This document shows positions 1-12,843 of a stretch of DNA of 64,000 nt, piece by piece. The number at the start of each line of letters is the position of its first letter. The first letter of the stretch is position 1. Origin of the DNA: Corylus avellana (lineage: Eukaryota; Streptophyta; Magnoliopsida; Fagales; Betulaceae); assembly GCF_901000735.1 (NCBI RefSeq), contig NC_081542.1, forward strand, positions 13,539,180 to 13,603,179, written 5' to 3'. The notes under the pieces are model-generated. The model worked only from the letters and a program-made list of their open reading frames with translations, did not search any database and was not told where the DNA came from. The position numbers and the translations under genes are program-made.

Positions 1-2019
1 AACACGTACTCATATTGCAGCTTTTGCATACATCTAAAACACCTGCACCCAAACAATCTTGAGTCATTCAGATTCTGGTGCAACCATTATGGTCACATCC
101 TCCCTTCATAATGTTTAGGATTTCATGTAGTATGATGTCTGTGCATGTCATGACAAGCAAGATCCACACATGTAACATTAAGATTGTTAAGAAAACTCTG
201 AACTTTTAGGTCCATTTGGTTTAGCGGTTTCAAAACGTGTCGTTTGAAAAAATAGCGATTTTAAAAACATAATTAAGTGTTTGGTAAAATCATTATTCGG
301 CATTTAAAATTTTGCGTTTTTAAAAACGTATCACCTTGTATGTGGTTTCAAACCACTATTTTTTTCAAACACGCCCCCAAACGGAACACTTTTCACAATT
401 TTATTTAAAAATGCACTCTTGGCCGGCCAGACGGACTCTTAAATGAACTATGAATCCCATAGGTGTCTTGGCCTAGCAATGAGTTAAAATAATCATGGAG
501 CAAATGGTGTCTTCAAATTCTATTGACTGAAAAAACAAAGAAAAGGACATGATGTGAAGTTTTTCAAGGTTTTATTTTAATTTATGAAAAACTTTCAAAG
601 AAGACATAAATAATATTCAAAATATTCAACAGATAGTAACATCTATAAGGTCTAACGAAAATGACCAACTCATGGTTTTGAGTGAAAAGGCATTGCCACT
701 GTCAGCTAAAACTGAATGCACCTCACAAGTCTAGTCCAAATATTGGATGAACCAAAATAAGAGAATCTCCCTATTGGAAGATTTCTGACAATTAGAGCCA
801 GAAGCCCCAAAGAAAGAAAGAAATAACTATAATATTGAAAATTGGATCATTTTAGTAGTTTTTAAAACAAATCATGGCCACAAGTGAGTTAGACAATTTT
901 CAAAGATTCATGAATTTCATTAGAAAATTTTGCTGGTCTCATCAAGGACTTACAAATTTTGGACATAATTGAGTTCAATCAACCAATGAATAGACTAGTC
1001 CATGGGGTTTCGCGTAGACAAATTATCAAATATAAATTGGATAAACTCAGAAAACTTTATGTTGCGTGGGGAATGGGGAGAAAACAGAACTGCAAGATGA
1101 GAATGGAGATAACTCACTCTTCAACGTTCTGGGCTTCACAATAATTTCTGAACTCAATGCACACATTTTTAACTCTCATTGCACCTATGCTGTTAAACGG
1201 GAATATAGAAAGCAAAAGTTTAATCAAAGACATCAAAAAATTAAATTAATAAAGTAGACAAAACCATAATTTCTTTAGGATGCAATCTTAATTTCTAAAC
1301 ATAAACAGATCCAGGTTCAGATTCTTCCTGGCACAAACAACCATATCAGGCATTTTAATACACAGACAAGAAACAAAAAGAGAGTAAAGCAGAAAATCGG
1401 CAAATACCTGGCACTACTGCCCTTGAACTGATGAACATGGGCATCTACCTGTTTGAAATCCACAATTTTTTGTTCTCTACACAAGCGGAAAAGAATTCAA
1501 TGATAATTTTCTCCTATAAGTGAAGTACTTTCCTTCTCCCAAAACATACAAAATAAATAACAACGTTTCTCCAAAATCAACCACATAAATAAGAAACACT
1601 CACAGAGCTTTGGCCATGTTGTTGAGGAGCTTCTCAGAATCCTCAAAGAAAATCGACACAACCTCAACCACAAAATCTGGGCTGTTCTCATCTTGCAGTT
1701 TCTGAAGTTGTTCAAACTGGTCGTCCAAAAATCCCTTTTCACCACCAACAAAAACCCCTTATTTAGAATTCCTCTAACGCCCAAAAACATTGAATGAAAG
1801 AAGAAGAGAGATCAGTTTAAATTCCGTCTGCTTCAATGAAAAAAAAGGGCTAATTTTCCGGGAAAACTTCAAAGCCTCCATGTGTTTTTGATCAAGTTTA
1901 AGTCTTTCAATATGGAAAATTCATAGCACGTCTTCAATTATCTTCTGGGCAGTATCTAGTATTCACTCTATTCCTCCGGGCAAAACTAATCCAATAAAAA
2001 AAATGCCAAAATCCCAGAA

Positions 2020-2061
<42 letters not shown>

Positions 2062-2217
2062 CCTAAGAAACAAACAGAGGCTTCACAGAACAAACCCACC
2101 TAGAGATCCACTTCACCCAATCATATTTCGAACAATCTCTAAAAAAAGACTGACCTCTTTACGCAGAAAAGCAGTGTGTTCAAGCAACTGCCTCCGCAAC
2201 TGGCTCATAACGTCCAT
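1..2217 (-). CDS. AHP: Histidine-containing phosphotransfer protein (AHP/HPt), partial at 3' end
   Basis: HPt proteins carry phosphate from cytokinin receptor histidine kinases to nuclear response regulators. Exons on the minus strand: 2217-2155, 1734-1604, 1476-1408, 1189-1118 and 42-1, the last running off the window. All joins use GT donors and AG acceptors and keep frame. The protein begins [20 protein letters not shown]; exon 2 reads [20 protein letters not shown], as in Arabidopsis AHPs. Exon 3 holds the phospho-accepting histidine in [11 protein letters not shown] (His80 by my count), so this is a canonical HPt and not a pseudo-HPt with Asn at that site. Exon 4 encodes [20 protein letters not shown], and exon 5 begins the helix [13 protein letters not shown]. 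Only the C-terminal 25 or so residues are expected to lie outside. Which AHP paralogue this is cannot be settled here. Confidence 0.93.
209..389. mobile_element. MITE-like element, Tourist-type ends, in AHP intron 4
   Basis: The left end GTCCATTTGG and the reverse complement of the right end GTTCCGTTTGG form short imperfect terminal inverted repeats. The interior is AT-rich with runs of TTTTAAAAACG on both strands. No coding capacity. The ends are approximate. Confidence 0.5.
2022..2061. repeat. (AAT)n microsatellite in AHP intron 1
   Basis: About 13 uninterrupted trinucleotide units, inside the intron between the first two AHP exons (1735-2154). Confidence 0.9.
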
Positions 2218-3163
2218 GGTCGCTTTCTGCTCCAACTGTGACTTTTATCAGTCGCCAAGAATGACTACAAAACGATGCGTGGCACTGAACCAGACCTCAA
2301 TCTCACTGAGTCGGAGGGTTTTGGCTAAATAGTGTGGTAATCAGAGATAAGGACGGGTCTGTCTCTTCACTGTGCAAAACGCTCAAAGGGTTAAGGGCTT
2401 GTTTGGGAAAGAGTGCAAAAGACTTGCCAAGATTGGGATAGGACAAAAGTCATTCACGACTTTACTGGTTTTGGTCATGAACTTATGTCACCAAATAACA
2501 TTAAAGTCTGCTTGCTTTCTTTTTTTTTTTTTTTGGTGGGCCATTTATTTTAAATGGCTCACAAAATAAACGGCCACCAAACAGCCATCCAAAAAGTCAT
2601 TTTTTGTTTAATTTTTAATCTTTTTCATTTAAAATAAACTACACTAAAAAAAAAAAGATCTTGCATGAAATCTCAGTCTTCTTAAGAGAATCACATTCCA
2701 CTATTTGGGACCCTTGGCTCTTTATGCCCCAACCCAGAGTGCATTTCCTTTGTACCAAATTTTTTTTTTTTTTTATTAAATATAAGAGTAATGTCAAATG
2801 TCATCTACGTGTCTTTTTTGTTTAACTAACGTAGCTTTTTAAAATTATTATTGAATTTTGATTCAATAGTAATTTATTATAAATACAATGATAATTTTAA
2901 GAGTTACATCAAGTTTAAAAGAACACAAAATAAAGGCATGGATATTTCTTTTAGCATTACTCTAAATATAAACTTAGTTTTCCTTCTATCTTTGTGGGAA
3001 GAATTAAATTTTACATGAAAATTGTCTTTATTAGCAAATTTTTGCCCATATTAATCTTCAACTAAGCTAATGGGAGCACCGTAAGGATTGGTTGATGCCT
3101 TAAAATGCTAATTAAATTTTAAAGAGAGAATATTACAATTTACGTATTTATAGTTCGTGATAA

Positions 3164-3661
3164 GAGGATGTACATGCGGCATATATCAACCGCATGCATC
3201 CATTATCTGCTATCCACATATGCGGATACAAACTGCATTCGTATACCATTTATATATAATTATATTTTTTATATTATATTCCAAACGACGTGTTGGATAA
3301 TTATATGTTTACATTGTTTTCAAAAAGTAATGTAAAATCAATATATTTTCAAAAAAATTAAAATCAAACATTTTCAAAAATATTAAATCAAAACACTAAA
3401 AACTAGTTCAAATTATTTTCGAAATCGTTTAAAATAGGCTTTAATAAAGACCCAAAGAAGGCCAAAAAGAATAAAATAAGTACAAAAAACTCATTATCTA
3501 ATCTGTGAATAAAGGATAATAAACGCATTTAATCGGCACAATAACCACGCAAATGCAATTAGTAAAAGCATTATGCAAATATCTAAAAGGGATATCCGTA
3601 TTTTGCGAATGCGGATACTACAAATAACCATAGCCACACCCACATCCACATGTACACCCTT
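3164..3661. mobile_element. Non-autonomous DNA transposon with GTACATG-type inverted ends
   Basis: The left end AGGATGTACATGCGG matches the reverse complement of the right end, AGGGTGTACATGTGG. Inside both ends are repeated copies of the words GCGGATA and CATATGCGGATAC. No transposase reading frame. The type of end resembles hAT-derived plant repeats, which is inference. I could not define a convincing target duplication. Confidence 0.55.
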
Positions 3662-3834
3662 AGCTCGTACTACATCCGAAGGATTAACCAATGATTTGAA
3701 AGTTTCCTTCATATCAAAGTGCATCTGTTTTTGATTGGATAGTATAATTCGAGTTGCAATGAGGTTACCTATTTATTATTTGTGTTTTCTAAACGTTCTT
3801 CTTGAGATAGAAGATAACACAAACTTGAATAATT

Positions 3835-3864
3835 TTTTGATAAGTAATGTTGTATATATCAAAA
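3835..3864 (-). mobile_element. Tail-only LINE insertion, minus orientation
   Basis: About 30 bp containing TTTTGATAAGTAAT, the reverse complement of the LINE tail ATTACTTATCAAAA, lies between two copies of a 19-bp sequence (3816-3834 and 3865-3883, one mismatch). This is the expected footprint of a target-primed insertion truncated to its last bases. Confidence 0.6.
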
Positions 3865-4027
3865 AACACAAACTTAAATAATTAGATTAAAAAACATTAA
3901 AGGACGCAAAATTAAGCGAATAAAATGCACTTCTTAAACCCCACATTAACACTTAAACTCAAAGCAACCTATAGAGAAATAAATTGTAACTAATCCAACC
4001 CCACCTCATTCCCACCATTGTAATTTA

Positions 4028-4058
<31 letters not shown>

Positions 4059-4627
4059 CAAAACCACAAATTCAAATATCCAATGTCTTCCATCATATAT
4101 GCGGTTTCCACCAGCCGCAGCTTAAGAGAAAGAAAGCATCTGTGAATACAATGTCAACTCGTCTTTTTCTTTTTCTTTTTCCTTGTTCACTTTTTCGCCC
4201 CCAGAGGGAAATAAAAAAACGTTATACAGCTGGAGAATACTTGCTCACACCACCAATTCATATGTACAGACCGTCTTGACTGGAACTTCAAGACCGGAAA
4301 TGTAAACTCATTTCATACTTTCTACCAAGAGTTTTTTAAACTTACCTCCTTGCCCAAAGCCAGCACCCTGCACAAATTTAAGAATTTCCATCTACAGAAT
4401 GTACATGAGACACAGAACAACCACATACTCTGGCAACACGTCGGCTTAATTAGTTGCCAACACGTCAGTCTTTATTTACACTGCTTTTCGCTTTGATTGT
4501 GCGAAAATTCTACACCATCGATCCCTAGTCTTGAAGGCCTAAAGCGGAACTTTCTCCCTTCTCCCCCCATTTTCAATGAGATGACTCTGTAATTGCACAA
4601 ACCCAGAAGCTTTTCTTAATTTATGCA

Positions 4628-7600
4628 TCAACCTGCGAAAAGGAGAAAAAGATGGGACCAATACAGAGTAATCAGAAGCAATCAGAGACATTATTAGTCA
4701 AGCAATTGTTGCGTCTATGGTTTCAGGTCTCTTACCTTCTTCAGAAAAGGAAAACATGCCACCAAGCATTTCATCGTCCTCCCCATCCTCCCCTGGTTTT
4801 TCCCTCTCACAGTTGCCGCTGTCAACATCAACAGTACCAACTTCAGTTAATCCATGGCAATTGTGCTGCATTATCTCAAAGTGCCCCGCCTTAAACAACG
4901 GCCCAAAATCAACTGGATTGTGCACAGTTGCAGGCGCCTCATCAAGGCCATTCATATTATAAGCATATTGGTCAGATCTAAAATTTGAGACCTCAGTTAT
5001 CCCATCAGTGTTTAAACATGGGGCTTCGCTTGTGACACAATTGTCAACTTGAGAATCGACATTTTTTGGATGCTCGGATGGAATAGATACAATGTTTGAG
5101 GAGTTCTGCTTCAATACAGACGGCTCAACATTAGCATTCCCTCTTCTTTCCAGGTAAATCTCATTCAAAGTTTGGCAACCAGATGCATAAGACTTCTCAC
5201 TATTTATTTGATCCAAGTCAAACAAATTCTCGATTCTTCTTGATGAACCTGAGACGAGTTTTGAACATAAATAAATTAATAGGAATTCATGTGGACTCCA
5301 TTTTTAAGTATAACACTCCTAAACCAGAACTGCATGTTGGCTAGTAGCTACACTAAGGAAGAACTAGCACATCCTGGAGTGGAAGGATTATATCTTTAGA
5401 CTCTTTCCTCCAGTAAGTTAATGCAAAAACAAGAGAGCACTTTCAGCAGTTTGACATTAATTGTTTTCAATCAAGCATAATATTGACAGATGATGTCCAA
5501 ATACCATTTAATTCTGAAAACTCATTTCTTACCCCCATCAGAGCTTTCAGTTGAACTAAGTGATGCTGGCTTTGAGTGACAAATAACAGTCTCTTCGTTG
5601 ATCTTGCCTTCACCTGGATGAGGCTCTGAAGATGATGAATAAGGATATCTTCCACCAGAAAGCTCTCTGAATCCAACAACAACAAGCAAGTACTCCATAA
5701 ATAGCAGAAATAATCAGCACAATAAAACAGGACTCATGGACACAGACAGTTTCTTCAGAACAATGAACTTATATGACGTCAGACAAATTCTGGGATCATG
5801 TCTGACAGATTGAAATTCTCAGTTTCTTCAAAGTGAACAGAAGATTTGCTTTAACTTTATAAATCTCAGAGCAATCAGACAACACCCCAAGTTGTCTGGG
5901 CAACACTCCAAAATTGACAAATGGCAAAAGTAGAAGATAATGTGAGAAATTCTTGGCAGATGCAACTAGACCTAAGATTGCACATTTATGTCACCAGATA
6001 ACTGTAAACTGTAGCAGCCAAGGAATATACATTTATGATCAAATATTGAAAGGAAAATTATTGTTGTAGGCACCAAAATCTATTGAAAGTATATGATACA
6101 AAATTAACCCTAGCAGTAACAAACCTCAAGGCTATGGTAAGAAACCTATAAGCCATCTTTAAATACTTCGAGAAAATCCATCATGAACTTGGAAAGAAAA
6201 AAGATAAGAACCATCTAAGTGCTTTGGTAACAACGAAAATATGGACTAATGAAGTGACACCTAGGCATAAAAAATAAAGGTAAAAGTATAATTTATCCCG
6301 CTTATCAACAACAACAACATCGGCAATAATAACAGTTAATAGAAGTCGTTGAAAGGTTACTTTGACATGTCCTTTTCAATTAACACGCAAATAGACCACC
6401 ATCCTTGTCCAACAATAGACAAGTTCAAAGCCATCTTAACCACAATCATTTATCAAGATACAAACATGAAAATATCATGACAAGAATCAATAACCAATTA
6501 ATATAGAGATACCAAAACCAGAAACAAACGTATAATATATGGGCATTACCTGTCACTCCAGTCTGATTTGATGCTAAGGAAATGGTCAAAAACAGGCAAT
6601 AATTCCTTCCGCCTTATTTCAACTTCATTGATGGGGACTTTTTCAACTTCAAACTCTCCATGATCAAGAGTATCAACTCTTGGAGAATCCATCATATAAA
6701 AACAGATCTACAATAATAACAATAAAAAATTAAAAATTAAAAAAATAAAAATAAAAATCACAACCAAAATAGCAGAAGATAATGGTCTCACAACTTTAAC
6801 ACAAGAAATACCTTAGATTTTTGCCATATTGGTAACCTTCCAGAGCTTATCTGCACCTCTGCATTAGATATGTACCAGTGAGATCTTTCATGAGACTTTT
6901 CAGAAGTTGTCACCATGTCTTTACCCTGGATACCATCATTTATGTACAGAAAATCCATTCCATAGTTATCTCCAGAACCTGATTTATTATGAATCACCTC
7001 AGTAGCATCTTTTCCATGAAAATTGGTACCAGAAAAACAGTCCTCTCTCTCTGGCCAATCTGACCTTCTGCATGCATCCCACCACTGAATGGGTTCAACT
7101 TTCACTCTTAACTCATCCTCCTGCATATGTACAAATGAAGCTGACTGGTTCCTTGAACCACTGTCACATCTTTCGATCCCAACTAATGGCAGAAGTTCAT
7201 GTTGAACTACATAACCTGATGGAGTATAAACTAGCAGATGCTCCAAAGTATTGGCCTTCGAGTTAGCATGCTGAAGACTTTGAGATAAAGAATTATGAAA
7301 AACAGCAGCAACAGCACCAGATGGCACAAAAACCTTTCCCGTTGCAGAGGCAGTAGTATTGCTAACTGTATTAAGCCATCCGAAACTGCTATATTTTATT
7401 CTGCTCACAACAGAGAGGGCAACAGGTGGTGGTGGTGGTGGAAAAGATTGCTGATTACTGATGCAAGACGAAGTAGACCACCAAGGTGCAGACAAAGCCG
7501 GAAACAGGGAGGGCTCTTCACCTTGGGAACTAAGCATTCTAAACCCTGCATCGCCACCAAAAGGGGACAAAACAAAAACATGGCAAGTCCCCTTGGATGA

Positions 7601-10600
7601 AACAACTGCAATCCACTGACTGTAATGACTAAAGCAAATGTCTTGAATTATCTGTCAGATAGATAAACAGAGAAAAGGGAATTAATAAAACTTATATGAA
7701 TCTAGGTCTTACAAGAAAATCAATCTGTAGAAACCAATAATCATCTTTAAATTGAATGTATACTAACAGCTGATGTTATCCCACGATGCAGCTGGTAAAG
7801 ATGCACATGAGAAGAGCTCCAGTCATAACTTTGAGCCCCCGATCCACTGCGTATGCAAGATGGCATTATCCGGAAGACATTTATGTTTTTCCCATACACC
7901 GAGGCAGTAACCAGAAGGGTCCCACTAGGGTCAAAACTTAGTGCAGATATCGGACTGGTATGAGCTTTAAATTGCGATATGACAGCTCGGGAGACAAAAT
8001 CCTTGACAACAACCTGCAGTCAGCCATTACTACTGAGAGTCACCAACTACATCTCACTTCTTCTTTCCTTTTCAGCATTGTCATGTTCATAGACTAAATA
8101 AAACATTAACGTTTTATTTATTCGGTCAGAAAGAAGTTAGGGCCGAGCAGTCATTATATGCTGGTAGCTTTTACTCCAGATAAAGAATTTAATGATGGTC
8201 AACTATATCATGAAAACTTTGCAGAATATGACAAGAAAGCATCAATAAGTTTAGCCACCAAAAAGTTTTTTTTTTTGATAAGTAATAATCAAGTTTTATT
8301 AAAAGCATAAGGCGCCCCTACGTACACTGGAAGTATACAAGCGGGAACACCTAACTAGAGAAAGAAAAAGAAAGAGCAGAACCCGAAACTCACCCACAAA
8401 AGAACCCCAACAGACCCACCCAAAATCCCTCAAAGCAAACACCCAACAGACCCATTCAAAAACCTTCAAGAACAAACACCCAGAGAATCCCAAAAGCCTT
8501 CAAAACCCACACAAATCGTTAGAACACAAAAGCCCTAAGATACAAGCCCTCCCACCCGAAACCCAAGACCCATATAGAGGCTCAGCGTTAGCCACCAAAA
8601 AGTTATGCTCCAAAAGTAAAAGAGAGAGTTCATTTCCAGCATTTGAGTGAAGTTTTACATCATTATGTAACATATCAAAGGCATTATGATTCAAGCATAA
8701 TAATAGCAGGGTCGGCTGACACCATTTCCAGGACAAACAACAAACAAAACTTACGTTTCACAAGAGATTTTTAACTTTCACATCAGATAGGCCCAATATT
8801 AAGATCAATGGTCTCCATATAATAGTTAGAATACGCAAATATCCAGAGGGAATTAAAGACAAACCATCCCCGCATTATCCATATCTGATCCTGCATGCCT
8901 GCCAACTTTCGCGCCTGAATTTGGTGATACTGGAGAGTTCGATCCATCAGGGAGCCGTTCTTGACAATATTTAGATAAAGTTTTGCATCCCATGTCCCCC
9001 AGGTTGATTAGTCCAGCAGCCAACTGTTTACTAGACTCCATTGCATAGCGAGCCACCAAACTCCCACTGCCCGGTGATGTTGATGGGCTAACTCCAGGAG
9101 AAGGAGAGAGGTTTTGTGGGCTTAAGCGACCCATGTTAGACACCAGCGGGTTGTTGGAAGCATAAGCTAACCACCTTGGACCCACAGCCATCGGACCAAA
9201 ACCAACGTTAACCCCACCGGTTCCCTGTCCTGCCAACCGAGGAACAGGATGGGTGAGAACACTGAACTTATTCTCGAGAGTGAGAGCGTCAAAGCAGTAA
9301 ATCTGCCACCAAATATCAAAAAGATTTAGTCAATTAGGTGGTACATAACCCTTATATTATAAATGCCACTGCTTTCAATAGATTGATATCACGATAGTGC
9401 ATCACACCTTCAGAGTACGAATCTACTTCTTAAGTCCTGACTACCAAAAAGGACTTCAAAAATTAAGACCAATTACTGACAGAAATACACCATCCCATTA
9501 ACAGCCCAAATCTATATCCTAAGCAGCAGATTCATTGAACAAGTTAATTGCAGACTCATGATAACATATAGGTGCTCACGTTAGGAATTAGGAGTTAAAG
9601 GCAGATGAATACAGAGTACAGAAAATCCGAAAAATATACTGGATGGTTAAATATCATTCAACCTACATATCTGTACTTCTAAACTTAACGTGGTTCTAAC
9701 TAAATAAATGCCATAGATAAGCCATCTTACTTGTGTTGCAAGACCCACAGCTACTATCCGAGGACTGCATCTAACCATACAGACAGCAGACCGGAATCTC
9801 AGGACATGCACAAAGCAATGAGACCTAAGGGAGTAAAATCGAACAGCTGTAGGAGAATTGGCACAGTTTCCTGATCGGCACTCCATGTTACCATCTCTGC
9901 CTAACCCACCCAAATTGCTACGGTTTTGACCAAGGCTTGAACTATTGGTTTCATCCCCTGCAACAACCAGCAACAAAGGATGTGACATTTTGAATCCTTC
10001 ATTACCATCAGTCAATGCAGGGAAGGGCTGAATCTGTAAGAATGAAACTGGGCCATCACGCTTCGAAACGAGTTCACTGAAATTAGAGGCATCCTCAACA
10101 ACAAGGACTTGAAAGCCATTCTGATAACCAAGCAAGAGAACATGTTTGAAGACAGATGGAACAAGCTCTAGCCTGTCAAAGCCAGCCCAGGTTACCTGTT
10201 CACCAACCAAAGTTCAGAAGCACAATCTGGTAAATACAGCTCTACAAAAAGGGGAGCAGATGCATAAAGCAAAGAAATAGGGAATCCAACACTACGCATT
10301 GCAAAAAGAAAAAAAAAAATGTCTTCAGAATCAAAATATTGTATAATTTTAACCCCAATCCACATATGCTGGAAGAAATATACATCATGACAACACCATG
10401 GAATATTATCTATAAGGTGCAAGCTAAAAGAAAGCACCAAACACCATTGTATAAAATTAAAAGCCAAAAGAATTGCATGAATGGCATATAGATTAACTCT
10501 AGTAGAATACATATGTAACCATACCTTTTACAAACAGTCTTGTTTTTCCAAAGCAAGGTCATATTTAAAATACAGTTCAAACACTTAACAAAGTGTCATT

Positions 10601-11954
10601 CAAACACAATCATTTCCCACATAGTCAGTATCATGCCCCTTTAACTTAATTTCCAAACTAAATTTCACCAATCTCCCAGTAAACTATCACAAACTATGGG
10701 AAGAACCAAATGCGACAGATTTGGTAAGATTATATGTTCTTCACTCACATATGAGAAAGGCAACTTGAGGTCTAAATTTTTTTACTATACTAGCACCATA
10801 TAACTTGCTCAAACAGCTAAAGCACTATTAAGAAGCTGTGTATTAACTTCAACATAGGGGTGATCACGGATGACCAGTTGGTAAAAGCCCATAAGCATGG
10901 ACAGAGCCAGGTGGGGATGCCAATCCCCTCCCCAAAAAAGAAAAACAGAATTTCGTAGTTTCATTACATTAGACCTATTTTTTAGACTAAAAATGTGGTG
11001 TTCATTTTTTAAAAAGAAAAAAAATAAAATAAAATATACAATGAGAATAAATAGTTTTTTAAGCGCAAAATCGAATACACTGTATCACATACTTAATTTT
11101 TCATTGTCAATACACGATATTATATGTTGAAATTTTCCTGAAACATCCAAACATTTAGTGGATAATTTTTCTTTTAAAATTACAATATAAAACTAGGTTT
11201 TGAGTTTTGTAATTCTAGAGATACTTTCAAAGTTGTAAATATTCTCTCTTTGTCTCCCCCCTCACCAACTTTGGCTTTCTTCCCCTGTTTTTCTAGTTAC
11301 CACTAAATCTATCTTTCATCCTATTATATTAACAGAAACATTCTTAAGCCAATCCCCCCACTACATTTAAGCTGAAGTTGAATAATATATGTAGTCTCAC
11401 TCACAATGTAACTTATTCCTCCGTATTTAAACATATTGCACGTACACGTGTGTTAAAATCTTATTGCAGCATACAGTCTGCAGACGATTTGCATATACTC
11501 AAAGTGCTCCTGGCTTCGCCACTATCCATGAGGCCTATGGCGTTTTTGAGTTCAATTGAGATACTCAACAGGCTAGCCACGTAATGAAAGTTTCAGCTCT
11601 GAACTAACATAAATTTTGACAGGCATAAAAATCAAAGAGATTTTACAATTAAATCTCCCATGCGAAGCAAACAACGATGAACAGTATTAGGCAGAAATTT
11701 GAAGCATATATCAAAGCAAGTCTGGAATTTACGAAATAGGAGAGAAATGAAAAGTCAAAGTCTGAAAGATGTACCTGATCCTTGTGATCCTCGGAGGAAG
11801 CAGAGGAAATCGAAGCGGCGACCGACGCGCCGGCAGAGCGTACCGTGGAAGCGACGGTGCTGGCATTCGTGGAAAAGGTCTTGAGGCACGAAGATATGGC
11901 CCTCAGAGAGTTGGGCAACAAGCCGTTGTTCTTTCCCTTTCCCTTCTTCATCAT
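4628..11954 (-). CDS. ATG18g: Autophagy-related protein 18g-like (PROPPIN WD40 with BCAS3 domain)
   Basis: ATG18-family proteins are beta-propellers that bind phosphoinositides on forming autophagosomes; the f/g/h group adds a C-terminal BCAS3 domain. Coding exons: 11954-11775, 10195-9731, 9302-8865, 8013-7768, 7651-6812, 6707-6550, 5666-5533, 5248-4736 and 4632-4628. The frame closes exactly at 2979 nt, 992 aa. The start MMKKGKGKNNGLLPNSL is the family's N terminus; the second Met is an equal candidate. Exons 2-5 carry VTWAGF, VRFYSLRSH, GPRWLAYAS, ARYAMESSKQLA and QFKAHTSPISALSFDPSGTLL, typical propeller and ATG18g signatures. LHRG near residues 436-439 sits where canonical PROPPINs have FRRG. 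Exon 5 (VALSVVSRIKYSSFGWLN, VKVEPIQWWD) is the BCAS3 part. The last coding exon gives only 5 nt, ending ...SFSEEG; retaining the last intron would instead add a short tail stopping at 4698. Confidence 0.93.
8268..8587 (-). mobile_element. Retroposon (LINE 3' fragment) in ATG18g intron 3, 17-bp target duplication
   Basis: A 320-bp insert is flanked by identical 17-bp copies of TTAGCCACCAAAAAGTT at 8251-8267 and 8588-8604. Read on the minus strand it ends in ATTACTTATC plus poly-A, preceded by CTTTTAATAAAA, the same 3' tail as the LINE fragment at 29041-29595. It has the gene's own orientation and lies in the intron between 8014 and 8864. Confidence 0.88.
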
Positions 11955-12179
11955 CCACCACTACCTCTCTCAACTGCCACAGACTCGCCGGAGCTACTCC
12001 CTCCGCCACCTCCTCCCTCTTCCTCCACCGCCTCCGAAGACGAACATCTCCGATCGCCGCCGACGATCGGGCATGTCATCCGATTACTTCAACACGATCG
12101 CAATCGACCACACAATCCCAAAAGATAAACACTCGCACAAATCTCTTCTCCGTTTCCTTTCTGTTTGACTTTCACACCT

Positions 12180-12330
12180 CCACGAAGCCTCTCTCTCTCT
12201 CTCTCTCTCTCTCTGTGTTTTCTGCTCCTATTTCACATTCTCTCTCTCTCTCTGTAGTTTCAATCTAAGTTCACTCTGCTTTCTTTCGCTTTCTCTCTCT
12301 CATCCACTAGAGTTATAAACACACCGCTTT
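12180..12330 (-). promoter_or_regulatory. ATG18g 5' leader and proximal promoter with (CT)n tracts
   Basis: Uninterrupted CT repeats (about 12187-12214 and 12240-12255) lie 230-300 bp upstream of the ATG18g start; on the coding strand they read GA. GA/CT tracts are common in plant 5' leaders and core promoters. No transcription start can be fixed from sequence. Confidence 0.45.
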
Positions 12331-12688
12331 GGGCTGTATAAGTTGAATTTCACTTCTTCTTCTTCTCCTTTTTTTTTTCCTTTTTCTTCTTTTTTTCTTA
12401 TTTTTCTTATTTTGGTTAATTTTGTTTTTTTCTAAATTTTAAGGAAAATAATGTAAATAAAATAAAATATTTCTAAAATATGATACACCTGTACTTTCAC
12501 CTACTGGGCCCAGGCCAGGAAGTCCATTCCAAGCAACGATAGGCCGAAATCGAAATTAGTCCATCGATTCAACCCCATTTCCGCAGTGGTAGAAAGATTG
12601 CAATAGACTGCTTTGCACTCAATCCCACCTCTTATTTAAAAAGGGGTAACACAGCGACTTATTAACAAATTTTTTGCGACAGAGGTAA

Positions 12689-12843
12689 CAAGATCCTTTT
12701 CATTTCAAATGAATTGAATGATATCCTGTTTAGTTATAGTGGAGGGGCATTTTTGTTTTTTCACTTTTTGAGGGAACAAAAATATCACTCTACTAAAACT
12801 AACTAGATATTATCTAGTTCATTTGAAATGAAAAAAATCTTAA
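12689..12843. mobile_element. MITE, family A copy 1
   Basis: The left arm AAGATCCTTTTCATTTCAAA and the reverse complement of the right arm AAGATTTTTTTCATTTCAAA form inverted repeats that continue inward as AGTTATAGTGGAGGGGCATT / AGTTTTAGTAGAGTGATATT. No coding capacity. TAA lies beside both ends, which would fit a 3-bp target duplication. Confidence 0.75.

Larger units (their letters stand above)
2218..4100. other. Intergenic region between AHP (upstream side) and ATG18g (downstream side)
   Basis: No supportable gene. It should hold the AHP promoter and 5' leader (from 2218 upward). It contains poly-T runs near 2520, 2760 and 4030, a hAT-like repeat at about 3164-3661 and a tiny LINE-tail insertion at 3835-3864, both listed separately. 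Confidence 0.7.

Noticed and set aside
2003..2332. 109-codon open frame with a long Ile run
   Set aside because: It is the AAT microsatellite read through AHP intron 1 plus the antisense of AHP exon 1.
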